Below, one piece after another: positions 56,944 through 64,000 of a stretch of DNA of 64,000 nucleotides. The position numbers and the translations under genes are program-made. The notes under the pieces were generated by a model that saw only the letters and a list, made by a program, of their open reading frames with translations, made no database searches and was not told the origin of the DNA. Every line of letters begins with the position of its first letter. The stretch's first letter is position 1. Source of the DNA: Clostridiales bacterium (GTDB lineage: Bacteria; Bacillota; Clostridia; Oscillospirales; Acutalibacteraceae); NCBI GenBank assembly GCA_018364155.1, contig JAGZMM010000001.1, positions 496,001 through 560,000 of the forward strand. The letters run 5' to 3'.

Positions 56944-57662
56944 CAGGCGCTCTCCTCCTCACGAATGGGAAAAAGCAGCGCCCCTATAGCCGACGCCGCC
57001 ACCGCGCAGATGATGATGACAAAGCCGTCCGATACCTGGTTGAGCCCCGGCACCCAGAAAAACAGGCAGCTGAGCGCCACCGCCATCAGAATCACCAGCG
57101 CAATGGGTCTAGAGTGCTTGGCAGGGGGCAGGATGATGGCCAGGAACATACCGTAGATGGCAATACCCAGAGCCGACTGGACAAATCCCGGCAACAAGCC
57201 GCTTGCCACGGCGCCGAGCAGGGTGCCTGCCGCCCAGCCTAAGTAGGGAGTGACGGCAAGGCCGAAGAAATACCGTTTGCCCACCTCCCCCTTCTGCCCG
57301 CTTGCCACGGCGAAGATTTCGTCGGTGTTGCAAAAAGCAATCAGAAGCCGGTCAAGAAAGGTGACGCTTTTGTGAAGCTTTTGGGAAAGGGACAGAGACA
57401 TAAGGGAATAGCGCATGTTGATGACCATCTGGGTCAGCGCCATTTCCAGTAGAGGCGCGCCGGTGGCCATCAGCGTCAGCCCAGCGAACTGGCCGGCGGA
57501 GGTCAGATTGGTCATGGAGATGACCACGGCCGCCCAGATGGGCAGGCCGTCGGTCACCGCCTTCATTCCAAAGGTAAAGGAAACCGAAAGATACCCAAGG
57601 CCGATGGGAATGCCGTCCCGCAGGCCTTTGGAAAAGCTGTTGATGAGTTGTGTCGGCTGCAT
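56943..57662 (-). CDS. azlC: Branched-chain amino acid exporter subunit AzlC
   Basis: A 239-residue membrane protein with about seven hydrophobic segments. GLRDGIPIGLGYLSVSFTFGMKA, MTNLTSAGQFAGLTLM, RYSLMSLSLSQKL and YFFGLAVTPYLGWAAGTLLGA are characteristic of AzlC. Its start is 30 bases after the ABC transporter stop, so HxlR-ABC-azlC-azlD may be one transcript. A physiological substrate other than amino acids is possible. Confidence 0.93.
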   Translation of the reverse strand: MQPTQLINSFSKGLRDGIPIGLGYLSVSFTFGMKAVTDGLPIWAAVVISMTNLTSAGQFAGLTLMATGAPLLEMALTQMVINMRYSLMSLSLSQKLHKSVTFLDRLLIAFCNTDEIFAVASGQKGEVGKRYFFGLAVTPYLGWAAGTLLGAVASGLLPGFVQSALGIAIYGMFLAIILPPAKHSRPIALVILMAVALSCLFFWVPGLNQVSDGFVIIICAVAASAIGALLFPIREEESA

Positions 57663-57692
57663 GTTGTGAACCTTACTCCTTTTTCTTCGTCC

Positions 57693-59444
57693 TTACTGGG
57701 TCATGGTATCCTGGTACATGCGGTAAAGATGGTAATAGACGCCCTGCTTCTCCATGAGCTGCGCGTGACTGCCCTGCTCCTCAACCCCCTTTTCGGTGAG
57801 CACCCAGATGACGGTGGCATTACGGATGGTGGTCAGCCGGTGGGCGATGGTCAGGGTGGTGCGGCCGTGAGCCAGCTTTTCGAGAGACTCCTGGACCACC
57901 CGCTCGCTCTCGTTGTCGAGAGCGGAGGTGGCCTCATCGAGAATCAGGATGGGCGGGTCCTTCAAAAACACCCGGGCGATGCTGATGCGCTGCTTCTGCC
58001 CGCCGGAGAGCTTGATGCCCCGTTCTCCCACATAGGTGTCGTACCCGTCGGACAGCTGGGTGATGAACGCGTGGGCTCCCGCTTTCTTGGCCGCCTCGAT
58101 GACTTCTTCTCTCGAAGCGCCTGGGCGGCCGTACTCGATGTTCTCAAAGATGGTGCCGGAGAACAGGTATACCTCCTGCTGCACCACGCCGATTTGGGAT
58201 CGCAGGGAATGCAGGGTAAAGTCCTTGATGTTTTTGCCGTCTAAAAGCACCTCTCCGGCAGTCACATCGTAAAACCGGGGAATCAGGTTGCACAGGGTGG
58301 TCTTTCCGCTGCCGGAGGGCCCCACTACCGCCACGCTGTCTCCAGGCTTTACATGAAGGTTGATGTCGGAAAGGACCTCGGTATGATCGTCGGAATACTG
58401 GAAGCTCACATGGCGAAACTGGATGTCTCCGTTTACCTTTTCAAGGGGCAGCGCATCGGGAACGTTCTGGATGTCAATGGGCGCGTCCATAATCTCCCCG
58501 AACCGTTCAATACCGGTCATTCCCCGCTGGAACTGCTCGGTGAATTCCACAATCCGGCGGATGGAGGTAAGCAGGGTGGTCACGTAAAGCAGGTAAGCCA
58601 TCAAGTCGGCGGGAGTAATCTGGCGGTTGATCATAAAGAGGGCGCCCGCCACCACTACAACGATATACATAATGCCGTCGAAAACCCGGGTAGTGGTCTG
58701 AAACCCGGCCATGTACCGGTACATCTTGCGCTTGATATCCAAAAATTTATGGTTGCCTTCTCTGAACTTTTCCTCCTCCAGCGCTTCGTTGGCAAAGGAC
58801 TTGACCACCCGCACCCCCAAAAGGCTGTCCTCCACCTGGGCGTTTAATTCCCCGATCTGGTCCCGTGACGCTTTAAAAGCCCGGCGCATCTTCTTATTGA
58901 AATACATCGAGCAGACGAGCATAATGGGCAGGATGGAGAAAATAATCAGGGTCAGCCAGATGTTCATAGTACCCAGGATCGCAAAGGACGCGATGATTTT
59001 AATGGCGGCGATGAAGTATTCCTCCGGGCAGTGGTGGGCAAACTCAGTCACATCGAACAGGTCGCTGGTGACCCGGGCCATAATCTGGCCCACCTTGGTG
59101 TTGCTGTAATACGAATAGGAAAGCTTTTGCAGGTGGCTAAACAGGTCTTTTCGCATATCGGTCTCGATGCGTGCGCCCATTACATGGCCAATGTTCGCCA
59201 TATAATAGTTGGCCACCGCGTCGATGACCCGCAGCACCAAGTAAAGAGCGCCCAGGGACAAAATCATCTGCACCGTCAAGCTCTCAAGATCGGTCATACC
59301 GGTATTGGTAATATAGCGTACGATCAAAGGCAGCACCAGCTCGCACAAGGTGGTCAAAGACGCGCAGAACAGGTCAAGTGCCAGGGTCGCCTTATACTTT
59401 TTGAAATACGGCGCGAACCGTTTCATCAAATCAAGCGTTTTCAT
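57693..59444 (-). CDS. ABC exporter, fused membrane and ATPase domains
   Basis: A 583-residue half-transporter that works as a dimer. Six membrane helices in residues ~15-310, then the ATPase: VAVVGPSGSGKTTLCNLIPRFYD (Walker A), LSGGQKQRISIARVF (signature) and PPILILDEATSALD (Walker B), followed by the switch His in IAHRLTTIRNA. MsbA/LmrA type; substrates may be drugs or lipids. The start overlaps the end of the hxlR-type regulator by 14 bases, which suggests it is the regulator's main target. Confidence 0.93.
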   Translation of the reverse strand: MKTLDLMKRFAPYFKKYKATLALDLFCASLTTLCELVLPLIVRYITNTGMTDLESLTVQMILSLGALYLVLRVIDAVANYYMANIGHVMGARIETDMRKDLFSHLQKLSYSYYSNTKVGQIMARVTSDLFDVTEFAHHCPEEYFIAAIKIIASFAILGTMNIWLTLIIFSILPIMLVCSMYFNKKMRRAFKASRDQIGELNAQVEDSLLGVRVVKSFANEALEEEKFREGNHKFLDIKRKMYRYMAGFQTTTRVFDGIMYIVVVVAGALFMINRQITPADLMAYLLYVTTLLTSIRRIVEFTEQFQRGMTGIERFGEIMDAPIDIQNVPDALPLEKVNGDIQFRHVSFQYSDDHTEVLSDINLHVKPGDSVAVVGPSGSGKTTLCNLIPRFYDVTAGEVLLDGKNIKDFTLHSLRSQIGVVQQEVYLFSGTIFENIEYGRPGASREEVIEAAKKAGAHAFITQLSDGYDTYVGERGIKLSGGQKQRISIARVFLKDPPILILDEATSALDNESERVVQESLEKLAHGRTTLTIAHRLTTIRNATVIWVLTEKGVEEQGSHAQLMEKQGVYYHLYRMYQDTMTQ

Positions 59445-59778
59445 CCGTTCGTTCCTCCTCCCTGCGAAGGGCCTGATAGCCCTTTCCCCACAGGCCCAGC
59501 GCGTCGATCACTGGGCGCAGGCTTTCCCCTACTTCGGTCAGGGTATACTCCACCTTGGGCGGCACCTGGGCGTAAACCGTGCGGATGAGAAGTCCGTCCT
59601 CCTCCATGGAGCGCAGGTTCTGAGTGAGCACCTTCTGGCTGATGGCGCCCACCGATTTTTTCAGCTCCCCGAACCGTTTGGTACCATCCATCAAATCCCG
59701 CAGGATCAAAATCTTCCATTTATCTCCGATCAGTTGCAGGGTGGTCTCCACCGGGCAGGCTGGCAAAGGCTGCAGCAT
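59431..59778 (-). CDS. HxlR-family transcriptional regulator
   Basis: A 115-residue winged-helix regulator. CPVETTLQLIGDKWKILILRDLMDGTKRFGELKKSV, then SQKVLTQNLRSMEEDGLLIRTVYAQVPPKVEYTLTEVGESL, is the HxlR signature; the N-terminal Cys (residue 8) is the conserved redox/electrophile-sensing position in some members. ATG 59778 follows AAAGGAGG. It overlaps the ABC transporter and faces the oxidase gene at 59916, so it may control both directions. Confidence 0.92.
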   Translation of the reverse strand: MLQPLPACPVETTLQLIGDKWKILILRDLMDGTKRFGELKKSVGAISQKVLTQNLRSMEEDGLLIRTVYAQVPPKVEYTLTEVGESLRPVIDALGLWGKGYQALRREEERTDENA

Positions 59779-59838
59779 GGTTCTTTCCTCCTTTGGTTTC
59801 TAAAAAGCACCTATGGTACACAATCGTGCCTTCTTGCA

Positions 59839-59868
59839 AATACATACTACGTGTATTATCATAGTCAA
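59839..59868 (-). promoter_or_regulatory. HxlR promoter with operator-like inverted repeat
   Basis: TTGACT (59868-59863) reads leftward to a weak TATGTA near 59846. AATACA (59839-59844) and TGTATT (59852-59857) form an inverted repeat in the spacer and -10 area, and the site lies 60-75 bases before the divergent gene at 59916. Confidence 0.45.
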
Positions 59869-59915
59869 TATCAAACGGTTTTGCAACCCGCATACAACAA
59901 AAGGAGGTTTTGGTG

Positions 59916-60314
59916 ATGGAAGAAATTCTAAAGTTTTTGGAAAACAACGCCACCTTTTTTCTGGCTACTGAGGAAGGAGATCAACCCCGAGTACGCCCCT
60001 TCGGCTTTGCCATGGAATTTGAAGGCAAACTCTATCTATGCACCGGCAACCAAAAGCTGGTATATGCCCAGCTCCAGAGGAACCCGAAGGTGGAGATCTG
60101 CGCCATGGCGGCAAGCGGCGAATGGCTGCGGCTAAGCGGAAAAGCCGTGTTTGACTTGAATCCCGAGGCAAAAAGAAAGGCGTTCGAGCTGCTGCCCAGC
60201 CTAAAGGACATTTACGGCAGTCCCGACGGTCCTTCGTTCGAGGTGTTCTACCTGACGGACGTGGCCGCCACTGTCTATTCCTTTACCGCGCCTCCAAAGG
60301 AACTGCTTCCATAA
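59916..60314 (+). CDS. Pyridoxamine-5'-phosphate-oxidase-fold flavoprotein
   Basis: A 132-residue split-barrel flavin-binding protein. FLENNATFFLATEEGDQPRVRPFGFAMEFEGKLYLCTGNQKLVYAQLQRNPKVEICAM is the PNPOx-like N-terminal half that binds FMN. It lacks the C-terminal dimer region of true PdxH, so vitamin B6 oxidation is unlikely; a general flavin reductase or detoxifying role is more probable. ATG 59916 is eight bases after AAGGAGG. It is divergent from the HxlR regulator, a common arrangement. Confidence 0.87.
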   Translation: MEEILKFLENNATFFLATEEGDQPRVRPFGFAMEFEGKLYLCTGNQKLVYAQLQRNPKVEICAMAASGEWLRLSGKAVFDLNPEAKRKAFELLPSLKDIYGSPDGPSFEVFYLTDVAATVYSFTAPPKELLP

Positions 60315-60613
60315 GCCATTTCAGAGGAGAACAATCGTTTTTTCCTGACGCACGCCTACCCAAACTTTATGGTAACGCCTATCGCTTTCTGTTCTCTCAA
60401 CACGTTTGCGGTGTCGGGCCGCTTGATTGCGTAGAAAAAGCCCCGGGCAAATATGCCCGGGGCTTTTTCCTATGTAAGACCCGCATCTATGTTCAATTGC
60501 GTGTCCGGTATCTTTCCAAAGCAAAACTAGAGCCAAGAACTACCCCGTTTCATTCCAAACGCGGCTCTTTTCTGTTGCAAAGGCAGGGCTGAGAGTTTGG
60601 ATTTTGGCCCGGT
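60315..60613. other. Intergenic region between oxidase gene and ptsI
   Basis: 299 bases with no recognised gene. It holds the bidirectional terminator at 60434-60469 and, nearer ptsI, a weaker GAGCC/GGCTC hairpin (about 60531-60576) that may end the ptsI message. A 71-codon frame on the minus strand (60321-60536) crosses the terminator and is not believed. Confidence 0.4.
60434..60469. terminator. Bidirectional terminator
   Basis: GAAAAAGCCCCGGGCA and TGCCCGGGGCTTTTTC arms around a four-base centre. Confidence 0.85.
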
Positions 60614-62272
60614 CTATCCCTCGAAAGTTTGCCGTCCGAGCACCTTTTGCACATCCGTTTCCCGGATCTTTTTGCGCAAAGGGAGCACATAGGGAGGGGA
60701 CACCGACAGCTCGTCAATCCCCATAGCAAGGAAGGTTTCAGTCAAGCTCAGGTCCGCACCCAGCTCGCCGCAGACGCCCACCCAAATGCCCGCCTTGTGA
60801 GCGCTTTCCACCACATAGCGAATCAGGCGAAGCACCGCCGGATGATGCGGGTCGTAGAAGGAATCCAGCTTGTGGTTCTGCCGGTCGATGGCCAGGGTAT
60901 ATTGGGTCAGGTCATTGGTGCCGATGCTGAAGAAGTCCACTTCCCTGGCAAGCACGTCGCTCATGACGGCGGCGGCCGGGGTTTCGATCATAATGCCAAG
61001 CTCCACCCCGTCCCAGAAGGGGATGCCCTCTTTTCGCAGCTCTGTTTTGACTTCCTCCACAAGTGTTTTAATCTGGCGCACCTCTTGCACTGAGACGATC
61101 ATGGGGAACATAATGGCAAGGTTGCCATAAGAGGAAGCGCGGTAGAGAGCGCGCAGCTGGGTTTTGAACACCTTCGGACGGTCTAAGCAGATGCGGACGG
61201 CCCGGTAGCCCATAGCGGGATTTTCTTCCCGGGGCAGGCCAAAGTAACCGATCTGCTTATCCGCACCAATGTCCAGGGTACGGATGACCACCTTTTTGCC
61301 GGCCATATTCTCCGCCACCGTTTTGTAGGCCTTAAACTGTTCCTCTTCGGTGGGATAATCCTTGCTTTCCAAGTACAAAAACTCACTGCGAAACAGCCCG
61401 ATGCCATCCGCGTCGTTTTGCAGCACCACCCCTACGTCGCCGGTATTGCCGATGTTGGCGTAAACATGGATCTTCCGCCCGTCTAAGGTAACGTTTTCCA
61501 GTCCCTTGAGCTGCAAAAGAAGGGCGCGTTTTTCCTCCTCGCTTTTCTGCTTTTGCTTCATGGCCGCAAAGGTATCCTCATCGGGTTCGATGTAAAGCCG
61601 GCCGGTCAATCCGTCCACAATGGCCAATTTTCCGTCGTACTCTTCCTTGAGGCCGTCTCCGAGCCCAATGATAGCGGGGATGTTCCTAGTGCGCGAGAGG
61701 ATGGCCGTGTGGGAGTTTTGAGAGCCGAACATGGTGACGAAGGCCAACACCTTATTTTTGTCCAGCTGCACCGTTTCGCTGGGGGCCAGATCGTCCGCCG
61801 CTACAATAACCGGCTCGTCATACGTCTGCGCGGCACTGTCTGTGTCGGCCAAAATGCCCAGCACCCGGTCGGATACATCCTTGACGTCAGCCGCCCTGGC
61901 CCGCATATAGCTGTCCTCCATGGCCGAAAACATCTGGCGAAAATTATCCTCCGTGGTACCCACGGCAAACTCAGCGTTGACCTGCTGAGTGTTGATGATA
62001 TTCTGCACCGACTCGCAGTAATCCGGGTCCTCGAGCATCATCTGATGAATCTGGAAAATCATCGCCTGGGTTTCTCCCACCTCCTTGAGCGCCTTCTCAT
62101 ACAGGATCTCAAGCTGGGTGACGGCGGTCTGTTTCGCTTTCTCGAAGCGGCGAAGCTCCGCCCCGGTGTCCTCTACGTGATACCGGCGGATCTTCTGCTC
62201 GTTTCGTTTATAGAAGGAAAGCCGGCCGAAGGCAATACCGCCGAACACGCCCGTTCCGTTTAAAATTCTCAT
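60614..62272 (-). CDS. ptsI: PTS enzyme I
   Basis: Takes phosphate from phosphoenolpyruvate and passes it to HPr, starting all PTS sugar uptake. The phospho-histidine is His188 in FGSQNSHTAILSR. The PEP-binding C-terminal domain carries FRSEFLY, MIETPAAAVMSDV, FFSIGTNDLTQYTLA and GVCGELGAD with the active Cys. At 552 residues it is slightly shorter than the 570-575 of model enzymes, mainly at the C-terminus. ATG 62272 follows AGGGAG. It is downstream of ptsH, separated by 65 bases with a strong hairpin. Confidence 0.96.
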   Translation of the reverse strand: MRILNGTGVFGGIAFGRLSFYKRNEQKIRRYHVEDTGAELRRFEKAKQTAVTQLEILYEKALKEVGETQAMIFQIHQMMLEDPDYCESVQNIINTQQVNAEFAVGTTEDNFRQMFSAMEDSYMRARAADVKDVSDRVLGILADTDSAAQTYDEPVIVAADDLAPSETVQLDKNKVLAFVTMFGSQNSHTAILSRTRNIPAIIGLGDGLKEEYDGKLAIVDGLTGRLYIEPDEDTFAAMKQKQKSEEEKRALLLQLKGLENVTLDGRKIHVYANIGNTGDVGVVLQNDADGIGLFRSEFLYLESKDYPTEEEQFKAYKTVAENMAGKKVVIRTLDIGADKQIGYFGLPREENPAMGYRAVRICLDRPKVFKTQLRALYRASSYGNLAIMFPMIVSVQEVRQIKTLVEEVKTELRKEGIPFWDGVELGIMIETPAAAVMSDVLAREVDFFSIGTNDLTQYTLAIDRQNHKLDSFYDPHHPAVLRLIRYVVESAHKAGIWVGVCGELGADLSLTETFLAMGIDELSVSPPYVLPLRKKIRETDVQKVLGRQTFEG

Positions 62273-62298
62273 GCGGTTTTCTCCCTTCGCTTCGGTTT

Positions 62299-62328
62299 CC
62301 TGCCGCCGCTTGTAAAAACGGCGGCAGG
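62299..62328 (-). promoter_or_regulatory. Intercistronic hairpin between ptsH and ptsI
   Basis: CCTGCCGCCG and CGGCGGCAGG perfect 10-base arms (62299-62308 and 62319-62328) around a ten-base loop. On the minus strand it is not followed by T, so it is unlikely to terminate; it may protect the upstream ptsH message or be a processing site. Confidence 0.6.
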
Positions 62329-62337
62329 TCTTTTTGG

Positions 62338-62595
62338 TTATAAATTTGCTTTCAGAAACGCTTTTATGGCCTTAGCCGCCATCTCTTCGTCCTCGCCTTC
62401 GACGGTGACCACAATGGGCTGGTCCTTCTTGGCGATCAGGCCCATGACTGCAAAGATGCGCTTGGCGTCTGCGGTTTTCTCCTCCTTGTGGAGGGTGATC
62501 TTGCTTTTAAAGCGGTTGGCCTCCTTGACAAGCAGGCCGGCGGGACGGGCGTGGATGCCCTCGGGATCGGTGATGACATAGGTAAACTCTTTCAT
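62338..62595 (-). CDS. ptsH: PTS phosphocarrier HPr, lacking regulatory Ser46
   Basis: An 85-residue carrier that takes phosphate from EI at His15 (GIHARPAGLLV) and passes it to sugar permeases. At the position of Ser46, phosphorylated by HPr kinase in most Gram-positives, the sequence reads ADAKRIFAVMGL with Arg46, where the standard box is AKSIMGVMSL. This HPr should not be subject to Ser-P control or act with CcpA. It lies between the fructose EIIBC gene (21 bases upstream) and ptsI, consistent with a dedicated PTS operon. The orphan HPr-like protein at 11036-11266 has the reverse features. Confidence 0.93.
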   Translation of the reverse strand: MKEFTYVITDPEGIHARPAGLLVKEANRFKSKITLHKEEKTADAKRIFAVMGLIAKKDQPIVVTVEGEDEEMAAKAIKAFLKANL

Positions 62596-62616
62596 CGATG
62601 ATTTCGCTCCTTTTTC

Positions 62617-64000
62617 TTATTTATCAGCCGCAATTTCCTTTTTGCCTTCTCGAATGGGCTTTTTGAGCAGGGCCAGCATCAGCATCCCGACCACCGAGCC
62701 CGCCAGCAGCGCCACCAGGTACCAGAAGGGGTTGCCAATAACCGGCACCACAAAGATGCCGCCGTGGGGCGCGCGCAGAGTGCAGTGAAAGAACATGGAC
62801 AGGCCTCCCGCCACTGCAGAACCCACCACACAGGAGGGAATCACCCGCAAAGGGTCGGCGGCGGCGAAGGGAATGGCCCCTTCAGTGATAAAAGATAGGC
62901 CCATCACATAGTTGACCATGCCGGACTGGCGCTCTTTCTTGGTGAACCGGTTTTGAAAGAAGGTGGTGCACAAAGCGATGGCAAGCGGCGCCACCATGCC
63001 GCCGATCATCACCGACGCCATGATTTCGAAGGAGCCTTCGGTCATGGTCGCCAGGGAAGCGGTGCCGAAGAGATAGGCTGCCTTGTTGATGGGGCCGCCC
63101 ATGTCGATGGACATCATACCGCCCAGCAGAGCCCCTAAGAGCACGAGGACCACCTCGTTGCCGCCGCGCATGGAGTTAAGCAGTTCAGTAATCCAGTTGT
63201 TGAGGGCGCTCATAGGCGGGTTGACGAGGAAGGTCATAATTGCCCCGATGGCGAGAATGCCCAGAACCGGATAAAGAAGCACCGGTTTGATGCCTTCCAG
63301 GCTTTTGGGCAGCTTATCGAATACCTTGCGCAGCAAAACCACTAGGTACCCGGCGATAAAGCCAGCCAGCAGCGCGCCCAAAAACCCGGCACCGCCCGAC
63401 ACGGCCAGCGCCCCGCCCACAAAGCCAATCGCCAGCGCCGGCCGGTCGCCAATGCTCATGGCGATGAACCCCGCTAGAATGGGGAGCATAAAGCCGAAGG
63501 CCGCGTTGCCCACGGTATTAAGGAAGCGGGCGAAATCGGTATTCTTGCCGAAATTGGACGGGTCGAGGGCATAATTATCAAAGAGGAAGGAAAGGGCGAT
63601 CAGGATGCCCCCGCCGATGACGAAGGGCAGCATATGAGAGACGCCGTTCATCAAATGCTTGTAAATCTGGCGGCCCACGCTTTCCTTTCCTTCGTTTTTC
63701 TGCTCCTGCCTCTCTTCTCCCCTGCCTTCGTGGTGATAAGGGGCGACCTTGCCGCTTGTGGCTTCAATCAAAAGTTCTTTTGCTTTGTTGATGCCGTTTG
63801 CCACCTTGGTCTGGATTAGAGGCTTGCCGTCAAACCGGGCCATGGGAACATTTTTGTCGGCGGCGATGAGGATGCAGCCCGCCTCTTCAATTTCCTTGGG
63901 CGTCAGCACGTTTTTCGCACCGCCTGAGCCGTTTGTCTCCACCTTAATGGAAATGCCCAGTTCTCTGGCCGTGTTTTCCAGGCTTTCGGCTGCCATATAG
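62617..64000 (-). CDS. Fructose-family PTS permease EIIBC (5' end outside window)
   Basis: Transports and phosphorylates fructose-type sugars. The visible 460 residues start in the EIIB-fructose domain (MAAESLENTARELGISIKVETNGS... CILIAADKNVPMARFDGKPLI); the phospho-Cys of EIIB lies beyond the window end. After a Glu/Lys-rich linker comes the EIIC membrane domain with about nine helices: MLPFVIGGGILIAL, GGMMSIDMGGPINKAAYLF, GLSFITEGAIPFAAADPLRVIPS and APHGGIFVVPVIGNP. The in-frame ATG at 63996 is internal, since TAT precedes it as in the HTYMAAE pattern of the family. EIIA is not in the visible part; it may be upstream. Confidence 0.94.
   Translation of the reverse strand, partial: YMAAESLENTARELGISIKVETNGSGGAKNVLTPKEIEEAGCILIAADKNVPMARFDGKPLIQTKVANGINKAKELLIEATSGKVAPYHHEGRGEERQEQKNEGKESVGRQIYKHLMNGVSHMLPFVIGGGILIALSFLFDNYALDPSNFGKNTDFARFLNTVGNAAFGFMLPILAGFIAMSIGDRPALAIGFVGGALAVSGGAGFLGALLAGFIAGYLVVLLRKVFDKLPKSLEGIKPVLLYPVLGILAIGAIMTFLVNPPMSALNNWITELLNSMRGGNEVVLVLLGALLGGMMSIDMGGPINKAAYLFGTASLATMTEGSFEIMASVMIGGMVAPLAIALCTTFFQNRFTKKERQSGMVNYVMGLSFITEGAIPFAAADPLRVIPSCVVGSAVAGGLSMFFHCTLRAPHGGIFVVPVIGNPFWYLVALLAGSVVGMLMLALLKKPIREGKKEIAADK

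Noticed and set aside
60321..60536. 71-codon minus-strand frame near ptsI
   Set aside because: It spans the bidirectional terminator, lacks a ribosome site and has no recognisable sequence.

Overview
The window reads as chromosome of a spore-forming, strictly anaerobic Gram-positive bacterium of class Clostridia, most like the Oscillospiraceae/Ruminococcaceae. Supporting signs are an intact spoIIAA-spoIIAB-sigF operon, rubrerythrin, an 8-iron bacterial ferredoxin, a sortase-type cell-wall anchor, two secreted D,D-carboxypeptidases, strong AGGAGG ribosome sites, several TTG starts and fairly GC-rich coding DNA. The order and species assignment is inference.

Layout. 1-3876: arginine operon argJ (5' end outside the window), argB, argD, argF. 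3998-7216: ferredoxin, TrmN6-like and RsmI RNA methyltransferases, a membrane-anchored unknown, rubrerythrin. 7693-11266 (minus): P-loop protein, pgi, D,D-carboxypeptidase, and an HPr-like protein without the catalytic His. 11418-13732: mtaB-pdxA. 13914-16349 (minus): GNAT, mutY, NUDIX. 16402-22055: a cell-surface sugar cluster made of a polyprenyl-phosphate glycosyltransferase, a GT-C-like membrane protein, a WecE-like sugar aminotransferase, an ATP-grasp ligase and a pair of small EamA/SMR proteins. 22217-24704 (minus): metal ATPase with its ArsR repressor. 24705-28006: an AT-richer islet with a truncated ribbon-helix-helix gene ending in a perfect palindrome, and a sortase-anchored amidase. 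28007-34740 (minus): five-gene run MPE-sbcD-sbcC-hydrolase-tyrA. 34916-38306: second D,D-carboxypeptidase and a CapD/PglF-type sugar dehydratase. 38353-42973 (minus): SDR epimerase, phosphoglucomutase, family-4 uracil-DNA glycosylase, AraC regulator. 43201-45692: ABC-F ATPase and signal peptidase I. 45865-52824 (minus): GNAT, sigF, spoIIAB, spoIIAA, folC, hydrolase, valS. 53187-54179: SH3-M23 peptidase. 54396-59778 (minus): PTS-EIIC/EAL fusion, azlD-azlC, ABC exporter, HxlR regulator. 59916-60314: flavin-type oxidase. 60614-64000 (minus): fructose PTS EIIBC (truncated by the window), ptsH, ptsI.

How the parts work together. Two HPr-family proteins are complementary: the ptsH product keeps His15 but has Arg at position 46, while the orphan at 11036-11266 keeps the Ser46 box but has no His15. 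This suggests that sugar transport and Ser-phosphate regulation are split between two proteins. The PTS-EIIC/EAL fusion may couple sugar sensing to cyclic-di-GMP breakdown. The 16402-22055 cluster has the same set of activities as the Arn (lipid A) and teichoic-acid glycosylation pathways (charge polyprenyl phosphate, flip, transfer outside), plus an aminosugar maker and an ATP-grasp ligase. It is the best candidate here for an undescribed surface-modification system.

No tRNA, rRNA, CRISPR array or insertion sequence was seen. Promoters and terminators were found by eye as sigma-A-like hexamers and hairpin/T-tract pairs; none is experimentally supported here.
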